A stretch of DNA of 64,000 nucleotides from positions 81,697 to 145,696 of the forward strand of contig NZ_BHYK01000011.1 of NCBI RefSeq assembly GCF_003865095.1, in the 5' to 3' direction. Position numbers and translations under genes: made by a program. Shown here one piece after another: positions 17,715 to 26,377 of this stretch (the first letter of the stretch is position 1; each line of letters opens with the position of its first letter). The DNA comes from Clostridium tagluense (GTDB taxonomy: Bacteria > Bacillota > Clostridia > Clostridiales > Clostridiaceae). Below the pieces are notes generated by a model, which saw only the letters and a program-made list of their open reading frames with translations, searched no databases and was not told the origin of the DNA.

Positions 17715-18362
17715 TTATAGTTTTAATTTATCAAAAGTCATATCAGAAAACCCTGCTAGGACTAAATGAGCCATTTTTAATATATTTTTAGAACCTATTC
17801 CAATGCAATACATTCCAGCATTAATGGCAGCTTCCACTCCGGCCTCCGCATCTTCAAAGACAATGCACTCACTAGGCAATACCTTAAGTGCCTCAGCTCC
17901 TTTTAAGAAAACTTCAGGGTCAGGTTTTGCTTTAGAAACTTTTGTACCATCAATTATAGCATCAAAATAATTCGTTAAATTTAACTTATCAAGAATAAGC
18001 ATAGAATTCTTACTTGCAGAACCTAATGCAATTTTTATGCTATCTACTTTAAGACTTTCTAAAAAACCAATAACCCCAGGTAAAATATCCTTTGGAGTTA
18101 AATTGGAAATATAATCCACGTACCAAATGTTCTTTTTTTGGGCTAGTTGAATTTTTGTATCAGAGTCTAGTGTAATATTTCCTATCTCTAATATGATATC
18201 CAATGACCGCATTCTGCTTACACCTTTTAATCTTTCATTGTCTTGCAATGAAAACTGAATGTTTAATTCCTGTGCTAGTCTCTTCCATGCTAAATAATGA
18301 TATTTAGCAGTATCTACCAATACTCCATCTAAATCAAATATAACTGCTTTAATATTGTGCAT
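17715..18362 (-). CDS. pgmB: Beta-phosphoglucomutase
   Basis: This 215-residue HAD-superfamily phosphatase/mutase converts beta-glucose 1-phosphate to glucose 6-phosphate. Motif I FDLDGVLVDT (about 9-18) has the two catalytic Asp residues; the cap contains the family sequence LKGVSRMRSL, the substrate-binding mark of PgmB. Motif II LGSAS, the Lys in KAKPDPEVF and motif IV FEDAEAGVEAA follow. Length is typical (about 220). AAAGGAGGAAG precedes the ATG at 18362. It is the first gene of the pgmB-malP unit, which feeds maltose-derived glucose into glycolysis with ATP spent on only one of the two glucose units. Confidence 0.93.
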   Translation of the reverse strand: MHNIKAVIFDLDGVLVDTAKYHYLAWKRLAQELNIQFSLQDNERLKGVSRMRSLDIILEIGNITLDSDTKIQLAQKKNIWYVDYISNLTPKDILPGVIGFLESLKVDSIKIALGSASKNSMLILDKLNLTNYFDAIIDGTKVSKAKPDPEVFLKGAEALKVLPSECIVFEDAEAGVEAAINAGMYCIGIGSKNILKMAHLVLAGFSDMTFDKLKL

Positions 18363-18461
18363 AGCTTCCTCCTTTATTTTATGTAAATTATTATATCAAT
18401 GAAAGTATTTACTTTAATATGTTAATGTCTATAGTTATATAATAATATAAAATGATGGATT

Positions 18462-18479
18462 TGTGAATGCGTTTGCACA
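18462..18479. promoter_or_regulatory. LacI/CcpA-type operator candidate upstream of pgmB
   Basis: TGTGAATGCGTTTGCACA is a partial palindrome with a central CG. On the reverse strand it matches the catabolite-response element consensus at all but one position. It lies about 100 bp upstream of pgmB, so it could bind CcpA or the adjacent LacI-family protein. Confidence 0.55.
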
Positions 18480-18618
18480 AAATAATTTGTATTATTTTTT
18501 ATAGGTCAAAACATTGCGATTGGAATAATGAAATAGTATACATTCAACAAATTCAATGGTGTAACAAACTAAGTATAGGTAAAGTAGTTATACCAACAAA
18601 AGTAAAAAAATATTATTA

Positions 18619-18648
18619 TTGACAGGAGTTAAGCTAAAAGATTATAAT
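18619..18648 (+). promoter_or_regulatory. Consensus sigma-A promoter of lacI-pulA
   Basis: TTGACA (18619-18624), an 18-bp spacer and TATAAT (18643-18648) are both perfect hexamers. Transcription would start near 18655, just before the operator at 18662. Confidence 0.8.
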
Positions 18649-18661
18649 CAGGGTAAATAAT

Positions 18662-18679
18662 TTGCAACCGATTGCATAA
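18662..18679. promoter_or_regulatory. LacI-family operator just downstream of the lacI-pulA promoter
   Basis: TTGCAACCGATTGCATAA contains TGCAA and TTGCA arms around a central CCGA and fits the cre/LacI consensus fully. At about +7 to +25 relative to the promoter it would act as a roadblock or repression site. It is most simply read as the autoregulatory site of the LacI protein encoded next, with CcpA as an alternative. Confidence 0.7.
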
Positions 18680-18843
18680 AATGGCGTAGCACTTAACTAT
18701 AATTGTGATTCCTTTATATGAAACTAATATATTAATGTAATTCATATAATCTCTAACACTTATTCAAGCCAGCCTTGCACAATATTACATTTAATAATAT
18801 AATCAACATAGAATATTTTTATAAATTAGGAAGTGAAGTTTTC

Positions 18844-19842
18844 ATGTCGGTAACTATAAGAGAAGTAGCAAAGCTTGCAAATGTATCACCCTCAACAGTT
18901 TCAAGAGTAATTGCAGATAATCCTAAAATTAGTGATGCAACAAAGCAAAAAGTTTATAAAGCAATGAAGGAAATGAATTATCATCCTAATGCCATAGCTA
19001 GGAGTCTAGTTAGTAAAACAACAAAGACTATAGGACTTATTTTACCTAACACGGATGAAGATTTATTTGTTAACCCATTTTTCATTCAAATTATGAGAGG
19101 CATAAGCCATTATGCGCAAAAAAAAGGATATTATATTATGTATACTTACAGTAATAATGAAGATCAAGAAGTAGAGTATATAGCAAGTTTAATGAATAGT
19201 AGAAGAGTTGATGGCATTATTTTACCAGTAGTAAGGAAAAATGACAAATGCATTGCTTATTTAAAAGAAGCTGATTATCCTTTTGTAGTAATAGGTAAAC
19301 CTGAAGATACAGAAGGGCTTTTATGGGTTGATAATGATAACTTTCACGCCATGTACAGTGTTGTTAATTATCTAATACAAAAGGGTGAGAGAAAAATTGC
19401 GTTTATAGGAGGTTCGCCTACACTTAATGTAACTATAAATAGGTTAGAAGGTTATAAGAAAGCTATGGAGAATATTGGCGTAAAAATAGATGAAAATATG
19501 ATACAAGTAGCAGAATTTACAGAAACTAGTGGTTATGATGCTATGAAAAGAATTTTGGAGAATTCAAGTCCTACAGCAGTTGTTACCACTGATGATTTAA
19601 TAGCATTTGGTGCCTCAAAAGCTATAAACGAAATGTCGCAAGAGCACATTTCAATTGTTGGGTTTAATAATACTCCATTGACTGCCTACAGGAATCCAGC
19701 TCTATCTTCAGTTGATATTAATTCTGAAGAATTAGGTTATTTTGCGGTTAAGCTATTAATAAACAAATTAGAGAATGAAAAAGAATATATAACCAACTAT
19801 ATTATTGATACAAAATTAGTTGAAAGAGAATCAACTAAATAA
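18844..19842 (+). CDS. LacI family regulator of the maltodextrin genes (MalR-like)
   Basis: This 332-residue repressor has the N-terminal helix-turn-helix TIREVAKLANVSPSTVSRVI (residues 4-23) and hinge helix HPNAIARSLV, followed by a periplasmic-binding-protein-like effector domain starting TIGLILP. The ATG at 18844 is chosen because GGAAGTGAAG precedes it and it places the DNA-binding domain at the very N-terminus; an earlier in-frame ATG would add 23 unrelated residues. It lies between divergent pgmB-malP and downstream pulA, with operator-like sites at 18462 and 18662. It probably senses maltose or a maltodextrin. Confidence 0.88.
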   Translation: MSVTIREVAKLANVSPSTVSRVIADNPKISDATKQKVYKAMKEMNYHPNAIARSLVSKTTKTIGLILPNTDEDLFVNPFFIQIMRGISHYAQKKGYYIMYTYSNNEDQEVEYIASLMNSRRVDGIILPVVRKNDKCIAYLKEADYPFVVIGKPEDTEGLLWVDNDNFHAMYSVVNYLIQKGERKIAFIGGSPTLNVTINRLEGYKKAMENIGVKIDENMIQVAEFTETSGYDAMKRILENSSPTAVVTTDDLIAFGASKAINEMSQEHISIVGFNNTPLTAYRNPALSSVDINSEELGYFAVKLLINKLENEKEYITNYIIDTKLVERESTK

Positions 19843-19930
19843 CTCTAGATTTCTGGAGTTATTTTTTAAATACATACATATTATTTAGAACATAGTTTTT
19901 TTATTATTTTTTAAGGAGAGAGATTAACTA

Positions 19931-21820
19931 ATGGAAAATGTATTAGAAAGCATAGAATTCACTTACGATGGAAACGATTTAGGCGCAGTGTATACTCCTC
20001 AGTATACAATCTTTAAGGTTTGGGCACCTACTGTGGAAAAAATCACAGTAGTCCTGTATGAAACTTTTAGTGATGATCTGGGACAGAGACATTCCATGAC
20101 TAAAGGACAAAAAGGCGTTTGGGAACTTAATCTTCAGGGCGATTTTAAAAATAAATATTATAATTATTTAGTATTAAATAATGGTGTCGAAAAAGAAACA
20201 CAGGATATCTATACTAAAGGATGCAGTGCCAATGGTAAAAAAGGGATGATTGTTGATTTCAGTTCTATAAATCCTGTGAATTGGGAAAATCATCTAAGAG
20301 CATTACCAATTAATAGAACTCAGGCAATAATATATGAAATTCATATTAGGGATTTTTCAGTATGGGCGGACTCAGGAATTAAAAATAAAGGCCAATATTT
20401 GGGTTTTGCTGAGAAAGATACTAAAACCCCTGAGGGTATTGTTACAGGACTTGACCATCTTATAGATTTAGGAATAACTCATGTTCATTTAATGCCTGTT
20501 TATGATTTTGCAAGTGTGGATGAAACTGCGGGTGGATATAACTGGGGATATGATCCTTATTTATATAATGTTCCAGAGGGTTCTTATGCTTCGAATTCAA
20601 ATGATGGCACTGTTCGAATTAGAGAGTTTAAGACTATGATTCAAGCTTTGCATGAAAATGGTATTAGTGTAGTTATGGATGTTGTATATAATCACTCTTT
20701 TGCTATTGATAATTCACCAATGGATATCTTGGTTCCAGGATATTATTATAGGAGAGATGAGAACGGAAACTACACTAATGGTTCAGGGTGCGGAAATGAA
20801 ATAGCTTCAGAAAAACTAATGGTAAGAAAATTTATAGTAGATAGCATTATGTTTTGGGCCCGCGAATACAAGATAGATGGATTTAGATTTGATTTAATGG
20901 CTCTACATGATATTGATACAATGAAAGAAGTAGCCCGGCAAGCAAAAATTATTAATCCAAATATTATTATCTACGGCGAGCCATGGACAGGTGGAGAATC
21001 ATCATTAGACCAGTCAAAACAAGTAAGAAAAGGAAGCCAAAGGGGCCTGCAAGTATCTTTATTTAATGATGATATGAGAAATGCAATAAAGGGAGATAAT
21101 GACGGCAACTGGGCAGGCTTTGTAAATGGTGGCGGTGGTCTCCAGGCAGAAATTAAGAAAGGTATTGTTGGTGGCATTAGATATAGCAACGAAATATGTA
21201 ATTTTGCGCAAGAACCTGGAGAATCAATAAACTATGTAAGTTCACATGATAATTTATGCTTATATGATAAATTTGAAAAAAGCAATCCGAGTAATACTCC
21301 TTTAGAAAGAGAAAAAATGAATAGATTGGCACTAGCTATAATTCTTACTTGTCAAGGCGTGCCTTTTATTCAAGGAGGAACAGAAATACTAAGGACTAAA
21401 CAAGGAAATCACAATAGCTATAATTCTGGTGACGCTGTGAATGGAATAGACTGGAGTAGAAAAGCTGAATACATGGAAACTTATGAATATATTAAGGGGT
21501 TAATCTCTTTAAGAAAAAGCCAAAAGGTTATGACCTTAGACAATGATTATGAGGTAATAAAATCCTTGGTATTCCTTGAATCACCTTATAATTCTGTGGC
21601 ATACCAATTAACTTCAAACTTTAAAGAGGATTTTAGTAAATTAATTATAATTCATAATTCTAATAACGGAGAAATAAAAATAGTATTACCAGATTCTAAT
21701 GAATGGAAAGTTTTAGCCAATGAATATGAAGTGGATAAAACAGGCGTAAGCAAGGGAACAAAAACTTGTATTAATGAAGTAAGCATACCTTCCATTTCTA
21801 CCTATATATTATGTAGATAA
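19931..21820 (+). CDS. pulA: Type I pullulanase
   Basis: This 629-residue debranching enzyme hydrolyses alpha-1,6 links in pullulan, glycogen or limit dextrins. An N-terminal CBM48 region (about 10-110, with FKVWAPTVEKITVVLY) precedes a GH13 barrel. The type I pullulanase signature YNWGYDP occurs near residue 200. Nucleophile region DGFRFDLMALHD (about 320), acid/base Glu in YGEPWTGG (about 350) and SSHDN (about 437) complete the active site. There is no signal peptide, so it acts in the cytosol, probably on stored glycogen or imported dextrins. AAGGAGAG precedes the ATG. It follows the LacI gene by 88 bp and shares its promoter. Length is normal. Confidence 0.93.
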   Translation: MENVLESIEFTYDGNDLGAVYTPQYTIFKVWAPTVEKITVVLYETFSDDLGQRHSMTKGQKGVWELNLQGDFKNKYYNYLVLNNGVEKETQDIYTKGCSANGKKGMIVDFSSINPVNWENHLRALPINRTQAIIYEIHIRDFSVWADSGIKNKGQYLGFAEKDTKTPEGIVTGLDHLIDLGITHVHLMPVYDFASVDETAGGYNWGYDPYLYNVPEGSYASNSNDGTVRIREFKTMIQALHENGISVVMDVVYNHSFAIDNSPMDILVPGYYYRRDENGNYTNGSGCGNEIASEKLMVRKFIVDSIMFWAREYKIDGFRFDLMALHDIDTMKEVARQAKIINPNIIIYGEPWTGGESSLDQSKQVRKGSQRGLQVSLFNDDMRNAIKGDNDGNWAGFVNGGGGLQAEIKKGIVGGIRYSNEICNFAQEPGESINYVSSHDNLCLYDKFEKSNPSNTPLEREKMNRLALAIILTCQGVPFIQGGTEILRTKQGNHNSYNSGDAVNGIDWSRKAEYMETYEYIKGLISLRKSQKVMTLDNDYEVIKSLVFLESPYNSVAYQLTSNFKEDFSKLIIIHNSNNGEIKIVLPDSNEWKVLANEYEVDKTGVSKGTKTCINEVSIPSISTYILCR

Positions 21821-21880
21821 TGATTAATAAAGAATTTTTTAGAGTAGAGTGTACCTAAAGTGACAATGTATAGAAATGGA

Positions 21881-21915
21881 AAAACCTGCAATCACAAGAT
21901 TTGCAGGTTTTTGCT
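21881..21915 (+). terminator. Terminator of lacI-pulA
   Basis: AAAACCTGCA pairs with TGCAGGTTTT around a TCACAAGA-type loop, followed by TTGCTTT. There is a one-base bulge near the loop. Confidence 0.8.
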
Positions 21916-21967
21916 TTATTCAAATTCATATTCTAAATTATTAATTGCTTTGATATAATGCCAGACT

Positions 21968-22150
21968 CTAAGGCTCTATTTCAATATAAGCTATTGCCTT
22001 TTTGTTAAACAAGTATTTCTTACCCATTGTATTAACCTCATGAGGTCTGGAGTTTTCAAAATTGTAAAACCAGCTTTTAAATAAATCAGCTTCAGATTGT
22101 TTTAAATCAAGTAATTCTTTGTCACCACTAATAAAAGAAATCGTTAACAT
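21968..22150 (-). CDS. Small hypothetical protein
   Basis: This 60-residue protein begins MLTISFISGDKELL and ends AYIEIEP. Its beta-alpha-beta-like pattern and Lys/Glu content suggest a compact soluble domain; I do not recognise a family. AGGGAGGG lies six bases upstream of the ATG, strong support for translation. It is convergent with pulA and probably uses the same two-way terminator. Small proteins of this size are common in clostridia and usually lack known function. Confidence 0.65.
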   Translation of the reverse strand: MLTISFISGDKELLDLKQSEADLFKSWFYNFENSRPHEVNTMGKKYLFNKKAIAYIEIEP

Positions 22151-22345
22151 TTTATGCCCTCCCTATAAGTAAGTATTCTATACTTAGACATATTCTATAC
22201 TAAAGAGAAATTTCCTCTATTTGTAGTACTATTTATTTAAATTATTTATTATAAAAATTAAACACCTAAATTTTTACAAATAATTTTATAGAAAAAAAAG
22301 AAACCTACACTAGACTGGGACAGTGATAGATTTGCTTTTTTATAA

Positions 22346-22414
22346 TTAGTCTAAACATTCTAAACATTCATCAATTACTTCTTCTGTAATTTCAAATAAT
22401 TCGTCGTTTTTCAT
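22346..22414 (-). CDS. 22-codon peptide gene with an ideal ribosome site
   Basis: An ATG at 22414 follows AAGGAGGT with seven-base spacing and opens a 22-codon frame ending in TAA at 22346. The peptide is very acidic (nine Asp/Glu), begins MKNDELFEIT and ends DECLECLD, with two cysteines three residues apart. It has no hydrophobic signal segment, so it is not an obvious secreted pheromone. It is not followed by an amino-acid biosynthetic gene, so a classical attenuator leader is not indicated. It could be a functional small protein, a metal-binding peptide or a leader for an untraced transcript. The evidence is the ribosome site and clean frame only. Confidence 0.5.
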   Translation of the reverse strand: MKNDELFEITEEVIDECLECLD

Positions 22415-22767
22415 ATAAATACCTCCTTATTGGTATACAAGGTTACAAAACTAGTAATAATTGTTTTGTCCTTTAATTTAATCATAAATCTTGCTATAAC
22501 AAATTGTATTATGTTATAAGCGTTATCAGTACATTATTCAACAAAATTTTTAATAAGGGATTCATTAAGAGATTTTAGAATGAAGAGGGTAAGAATTGAA
22601 ATTTTAAAATTCATGTCTTCTCTTGTTAAGGATTTTAATGATCCGTTTTTTTACTACGTATTGGGGAGTAGTTTATAACTTTAAAAAATTATTTGTTTCT
22701 ACTAGGTAACTTTATTATTATATATCATTTTAATCTAAAATGCAAGCACAATTTTGGATTAAAATGA
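22415..22767. other. Non-coding stretch with a long inverted repeat at its right end
   Basis: The 350-bp stretch holds the ribosome site of the 22-codon gene at its left end. Near the right end, CATTTTAATCTAAAAT (22726-22741) pairs with 22751-22766 with one mismatch, directly next to the ywbE terminator. A 32-codon open frame on the plus strand (22580-22678) lacks a ribosome site and was not called. Confidence 0.5.
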
Positions 22768-22810
22768 AAAAGCCAATTTACCATTGAATATTTACAACAG
22801 TAAATTGGCT
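22766..22810 (-). terminator. Terminator of ywbE
   Basis: AGCCAATTTAC (22771-22781) pairs with GTAAATTGGCT (22800-22810). On the minus strand the stem is followed by TTTTTC. It lies just beyond the ywbE stop codon. Confidence 0.8.
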
Positions 22811-22832
22811 TTTAACTTTAAACTATTAGTTG

Positions 22833-23048
22833 TTATTTTGATATAATGACTTGAACTCTACCTACCTGACCATCTTCTAACATAACCTTTATACCCCTAT
22901 GATGTACAGCAGAGTTGGTTAAAAGCCTCTTTACTACACCTCTTGTTAGTGTATTAGTTCGTTGGTCTTTTTTTAAAACAACATCTACAGTAGTTCCTAT
23001 AGGTATATTATTTCTTATTTGTCCTCTATTATCATTTGGTGTAATCAT
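22833..23048 (-). CDS. ywbE: YwbE family protein
   Basis: This 71-residue protein has the conserved YwbE (DUF2196) sequence: GTTVDVVLKKDQRT, LTRGVVKRLLT, HHRGIKVML and DGQVGRVQ. It spans the full length expected for the family. The fold resembles a small beta-barrel of the KOW/SH3 kind, suggesting nucleic-acid contact, but no function is established. It stands alone on the minus strand with its own terminator. The sequence before its ATG is AGGAGACT, a normal ribosome site. Confidence 0.92.
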   Translation of the reverse strand: MITPNDNRGQIRNNIPIGTTVDVVLKKDQRTNTLTRGVVKRLLTNSAVHHRGIKVMLEDGQVGRVQVIISK

Positions 23049-23241
23049 GTGCTTTTAGTCTCCTTCAATAAAATTACTTTAAAGCATAAACTTAATTATC
23101 CATAAAGTTTATGCTTTATATATAAACAATACTCTAATTATCATTGTCTTGTCAAAAAAATTAGCAAAGGCTATAAGAATAAAATATATTTATATGGAAA
23201 ATATAATGTAGAAAATATTTTTTTGAAAAGGAGAAATTGGA

Positions 23242-23901
23242 ATGCACGAATTTTTGCCATTTATACCTGCTCAGCTTATATCATCTATATCTATTATAAT
23301 TGGTGCTATTTTAGGCGGAATTTTCAGTTGGTTTATAGCCAAAAATTCTACTTGCAAATCAATTGAAACACAAAGTAAAATTGAAAAAACCAAAAGAGAA
23401 TATCAAGAGCAAGATAAAGAGCTTAAACTCAATGAGTATGCCACTATTATTCAATTAGACATATGTACTTCCTTATTTCAAAGTTTAAGAATGTTAAAAG
23501 AATTTGATGGTAATAATAAAACTAGTATTTATCCTGTACCTATGAACTTTAATTATGCTGAGGCTATTGTAGCTTTAACTAAAATCTTTAATTTAAAAGA
23601 AATGAGCTATATCTATCAGTTATATGGAATTATAGAGAAATTGAAAAATGATACAAATGGGTATCATTTTGATGATAGGCATTATACTTTAATAAAAGAA
23701 GATTGCGAGATGTTTATTAAAAAACTTTATGGAACCAATTTCTCAAAAGCATTAGACTTTGATATGGATAAAGTAAGTTATGAAGCGTTATTTGATAATG
23801 AGATTATAAAAGTGGAATATAAAAAGGTGTTAATTAAGTTAGGTAGCATTGTGGCAAGGATAGGAAAAAGTATTTCAGAAGGTAAATCATCATTTTTATA
23901 A
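23242..23901 (+). CDS. Membrane-anchored hypothetical protein
   Basis: This 219-residue protein has one N-terminal membrane helix (about residues 11-33) followed by a charged coiled-coil-like segment (about 45-65, rich in Lys, Glu and Gln) and a helical cytoplasmic domain. There is no lipobox or export signal beyond the anchor. The pattern resembles uncharacterised clostridial proteins in which an anchor and short coil precede a helical domain; no family is recognised. AAAAGGAG precedes the ATG. No operon partner is within 190 bp on either side. Confidence 0.7.
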   Translation: MHEFLPFIPAQLISSISIIIGAILGGIFSWFIAKNSTCKSIETQSKIEKTKREYQEQDKELKLNEYATIIQLDICTSLFQSLRMLKEFDGNNKTSIYPVPMNFNYAEAIVALTKIFNLKEMSYIYQLYGIIEKLKNDTNGYHFDDRHYTLIKEDCEMFIKKLYGTNFSKALDFDMDKVSYEALFDNEIIKVEYKKVLIKLGSIVARIGKSISEGKSSFL

Positions 23902-24096
23902 AAAAGTACTGTTACATTTAAATATTATATTGAAATCTTGAGTGAATTAAGATAAACTGATTAGTAGGGAAAACAACAAGTTGAGTTTGTGTAGTGAATA
24001 AAAATATAGAAAATAAAAATGTATAAATTATAAACTTAAACATAAATTCTATAGTATCTAACATACTTTGATTTGCTACAAAAGGAGGAAAAATTT

Positions 24097-24255
24097 ATGT
24101 CAAGTAATAATATTGAAATGATGAAAAAAATTATTGAGGAAAAGAAAAAGAAAAGTTCTGAGCAAGGTGGAATTTCAAGACCAGATAAGGTAATTGGAAA
24201 ACAAAAAAAAGCAGCAAGAAGTACTAAAAAAACTGGCGGTTTATTTGATAGATAG
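24097..24255 (+). CDS. Small basic hypothetical protein
   Basis: This 52-residue, very lysine-rich protein ends in KKTGGLFDR. The ATG at 24097 sits nine bases after AAAGGAGGA, an excellent ribosome site; an ATG eight codons upstream would overlap that site. The first half is an amphipathic helix (MMKKIIEEKKKK) and the second half a basic, glycine-containing tail. It could bind nucleic acid or ribosomes, but that is a guess from charge alone. Similar short proteins ending in GGLF occur in clostridia, as far as I recall, without known function. Confidence 0.7.
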   Translation: MSSNNIEMMKKIIEEKKKKSSEQGGISRPDKVIGKQKKAARSTKKTGGLFDR

Positions 24256-24318
24256 AAATATATTAGTAATAGTTAAAATAGATAAGTCTCTCATTTAGAG
24301 GTGCTTTTTTCTAAAAGT

Positions 24319-24347
24319 AATAAGTGCTAGAGTCTCTAGCACTTATT
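24319..24347. terminator. Perfect hairpin between convergent genes
   Basis: A 14-bp perfect stem (24319-24332 with 24334-24347) closes around one base. There is little T-run on either side (ACTTTTAG on the minus strand), so termination may be moderate. It lies between two convergent genes. Confidence 0.6.
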
Positions 24348-24384
24348 ACTACTTTAACGATATTTTAGCTTCGAAGAAAATAAT

Positions 24385-24864
24385 TTAATCTAATCCAGTA
24401 ATAGTACAATCTTTTTCTAAAACATCTCTGGCTTCTAAATAGTTACATAATTTAATAAATTCTTCTATTTTGTTAATGTTGCATAAATTTCTCAGATCAA
24501 TAACAATACCAGTACTTTTATGCTTAATAAATTCCATGTTGTATATTTCGGTTTCTATAAAACCTTTTTTCCAATGATAGACACAGGCACAATAATCATC
24601 CCAGTTTTTTTCAAAATACTTTACTTTTGCATAACAAAGTCTATAAATTTGGAATATTATGCCTAAAGTTGAGGCTTTTTTAGTGAATTTATAGCTGAAA
24701 TATTCCTGAGTAGGGTACTTATCTTTGACTCTTTGCCAATACAAGTTTTCATTACATATAAGGCAATATTTATCTATTACTTTGCTCTTTTCTTCTCCTA
24801 ATTCACTCTTTAAACATTTATCTCTAGTTTCTTGAGTGCTTGTTTTTAGAATTTCGTAATCCAA
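24385..24864 (-). CDS. Hypothetical cysteine-containing protein
   Basis: This 159-residue soluble protein contains CLICNENLYW, a CxxC pair near residues 34-37, and CAC further on, which may bind metal. The aromatic content is high (many Tyr and Trp). I do not recognise a family. The start is taken as TTG at 24864 because AAAGGAG is eight bases upstream; a GTG at 24873 overlaps that site and is less likely. It is monocistronic, convergent with the small basic gene. Confidence 0.65.
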   Translation of the reverse strand: MDYEILKTSTQETRDKCLKSELGEEKSKVIDKYCLICNENLYWQRVKDKYPTQEYFSYKFTKKASTLGIIFQIYRLCYAKVKYFEKNWDDYCACVYHWKKGFIETEIYNMEFIKHKSTGIVIDLRNLCNINKIEEFIKLCNYLEARDVLEKDCTITGLD

Positions 24865-25117
24865 ATAAATCACTCCTTTATAACTCTATTAGTTACTAAA
24901 ACCTACCATATAAATTAACAATGTTAGTAGTTACAAATACAGGATATACCTTGTTAAACAGATAGTCCAATATTTATATACAATAGATATTGATGTAACT
25001 ATTATAATTTTTATAAAATTGTCACTTTATTGTTAAAATATTTTAAATTATGAAACATTACGCATTATACTATCGTCTAATAGATAAAGAATATTTATAA
25101 AATTGGAGGTAAAATTT

Positions 25118-26191
25118 ATGAAGAGTAAAATAATAATTGGGTTAATATTGACTATGTCATTTACTTTTACATCACTGCCTGTTTCTGCATTAAATTCAAA
25201 TGTAATAAGTGATGTTCCTAAACAAGGTATTACAGTTAATAAAATAAACTTTGAAGTAATAAGTGAAAAAGATTCCCCACAGATTCTAATGGAAATGGTT
25301 AATAAAAATAAAGATACAAAAGGCTTTGTTTTTACAGTAGATGATTCAACTGGTTATATTTACATTGCAGTAATGAGCGGTACTAAACCTACGGGTGGAT
25401 ATTCTATTGAAGTTAAAGGGATTGAAGATAATGAAGGGAAAACTAATGTATTTGTTAAAGAATTAATTCCAACAAAAGAAACCATGGTAACACAAGTTAC
25501 AACGCAGCCTTATACAATTGTAAAGGCAATAGGCATAACACCAAATATAACCGTTAGAAACCAAAAAGACGAAGATTTTAATAATCTTATCATGGAAAAA
25601 GTACAGTCTCCTATAGGGATTGATTCTATGAGAGGAATTCTTAAAAAAATCGAAACTATAGATAAAAATACCTATGTTACTATTTTAGATGAAAAAGGTA
25701 GTTATCAATATTATTATTCATCAAATCCTAAAATATTTAAGGATCTAAAGGTTTCGGATAGGGTATTTATTAAATATGTTCTAGGTACTCCTTTAAAATA
25801 TAAAGATACTATGGCAATGCCTTTAAATCAGATTTATCTAAACAGTCTTCCATCAAATATTCAAAACAAAAATTGGAAGGAATTTAAAAATTTTACTAAC
25901 GTAGTAGAAGATAAAGAATGGACAATTAAATTTAATATAAGTATTAAAGATTTGAATTTTACTGGAGATACAGTATATGTTTTAGATAGTTTAGGAAATA
26001 AAGTGGATGTTGAATTAAGTGTAAGTTATGATAAGAAGTATGGGAAAGTTACACCACTTACAAAGTATAAATCTTCGGAAACCTATTATCTATTTGTATC
26101 AAAAAATATTGCAGATGAATGGAAAAATAAATCTACTATTGAAGGATATAGAATGATGTTTACAATAAGGGATATAGTGACAGTAGAATAA
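25118..26191 (+). CDS. Secreted protein with PrcB_C and SbsA-type Ig domains
   Basis: This 357-residue protein has a signal peptide (Lys-rich start, hydrophobic core and a likely cut after VSA near residue 25). The first domain (about 75-150) contains SGTKPTGGYSIEVKGI, the core of the PrcB C-terminal (protease complex inhibitor-like) domain. The last 100 residues resemble the SbsA Ig-like fold of surface proteins (strand pattern WTIKFNISI, TVYVLDSLGNKV, YYLFVS). The ATG at 25118 follows GGAGGT by nine bases. It is probably extracellular or wall-associated. No prcA protease is adjacent, so its partner is unknown. Confidence 0.8.
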   Translation: MKSKIIIGLILTMSFTFTSLPVSALNSNVISDVPKQGITVNKINFEVISEKDSPQILMEMVNKNKDTKGFVFTVDDSTGYIYIAVMSGTKPTGGYSIEVKGIEDNEGKTNVFVKELIPTKETMVTQVTTQPYTIVKAIGITPNITVRNQKDEDFNNLIMEKVQSPIGIDSMRGILKKIETIDKNTYVTILDEKGSYQYYYSSNPKIFKDLKVSDRVFIKYVLGTPLKYKDTMAMPLNQIYLNSLPSNIQNKNWKEFKNFTNVVEDKEWTIKFNISIKDLNFTGDTVYVLDSLGNKVDVELSVSYDKKYGKVTPLTKYKSSETYYLFVSKNIADEWKNKSTIEGYRMMFTIRDIVTVE

Positions 26192-26263
26192 TATAAAGAT
26201 AATAAATTGACTATTTTTAAGAAAAATTATATAATAAGTTAATTATTTATTAAATTTATCTTT

Positions 26264-26296
26264 AAGGACTTTAGACTCAGGTCTAAGGTCCTTCTT
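26264..26296 (+). terminator. Terminator of the PrcB_C gene
   Basis: AAGGACTTTAGAC pairs with GTCTAAGGTCCTT around TCAG, with one G-U mismatch, followed by CTTGTTG. Confidence 0.7.
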
Positions 26297-26377
26297 GTTG
26301 ATAAAAAAACATTACAATATTATAATAAACTTTAAGCCAAATGTAATTGATTAAATGGGAAAAAGAGGTGTATAATT

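Noticed and set aside
22580..22678. 32-codon open frame on the plus strand (MKRVRIEIL start)
   Set aside because: No ribosome site was found and no terminator follows.
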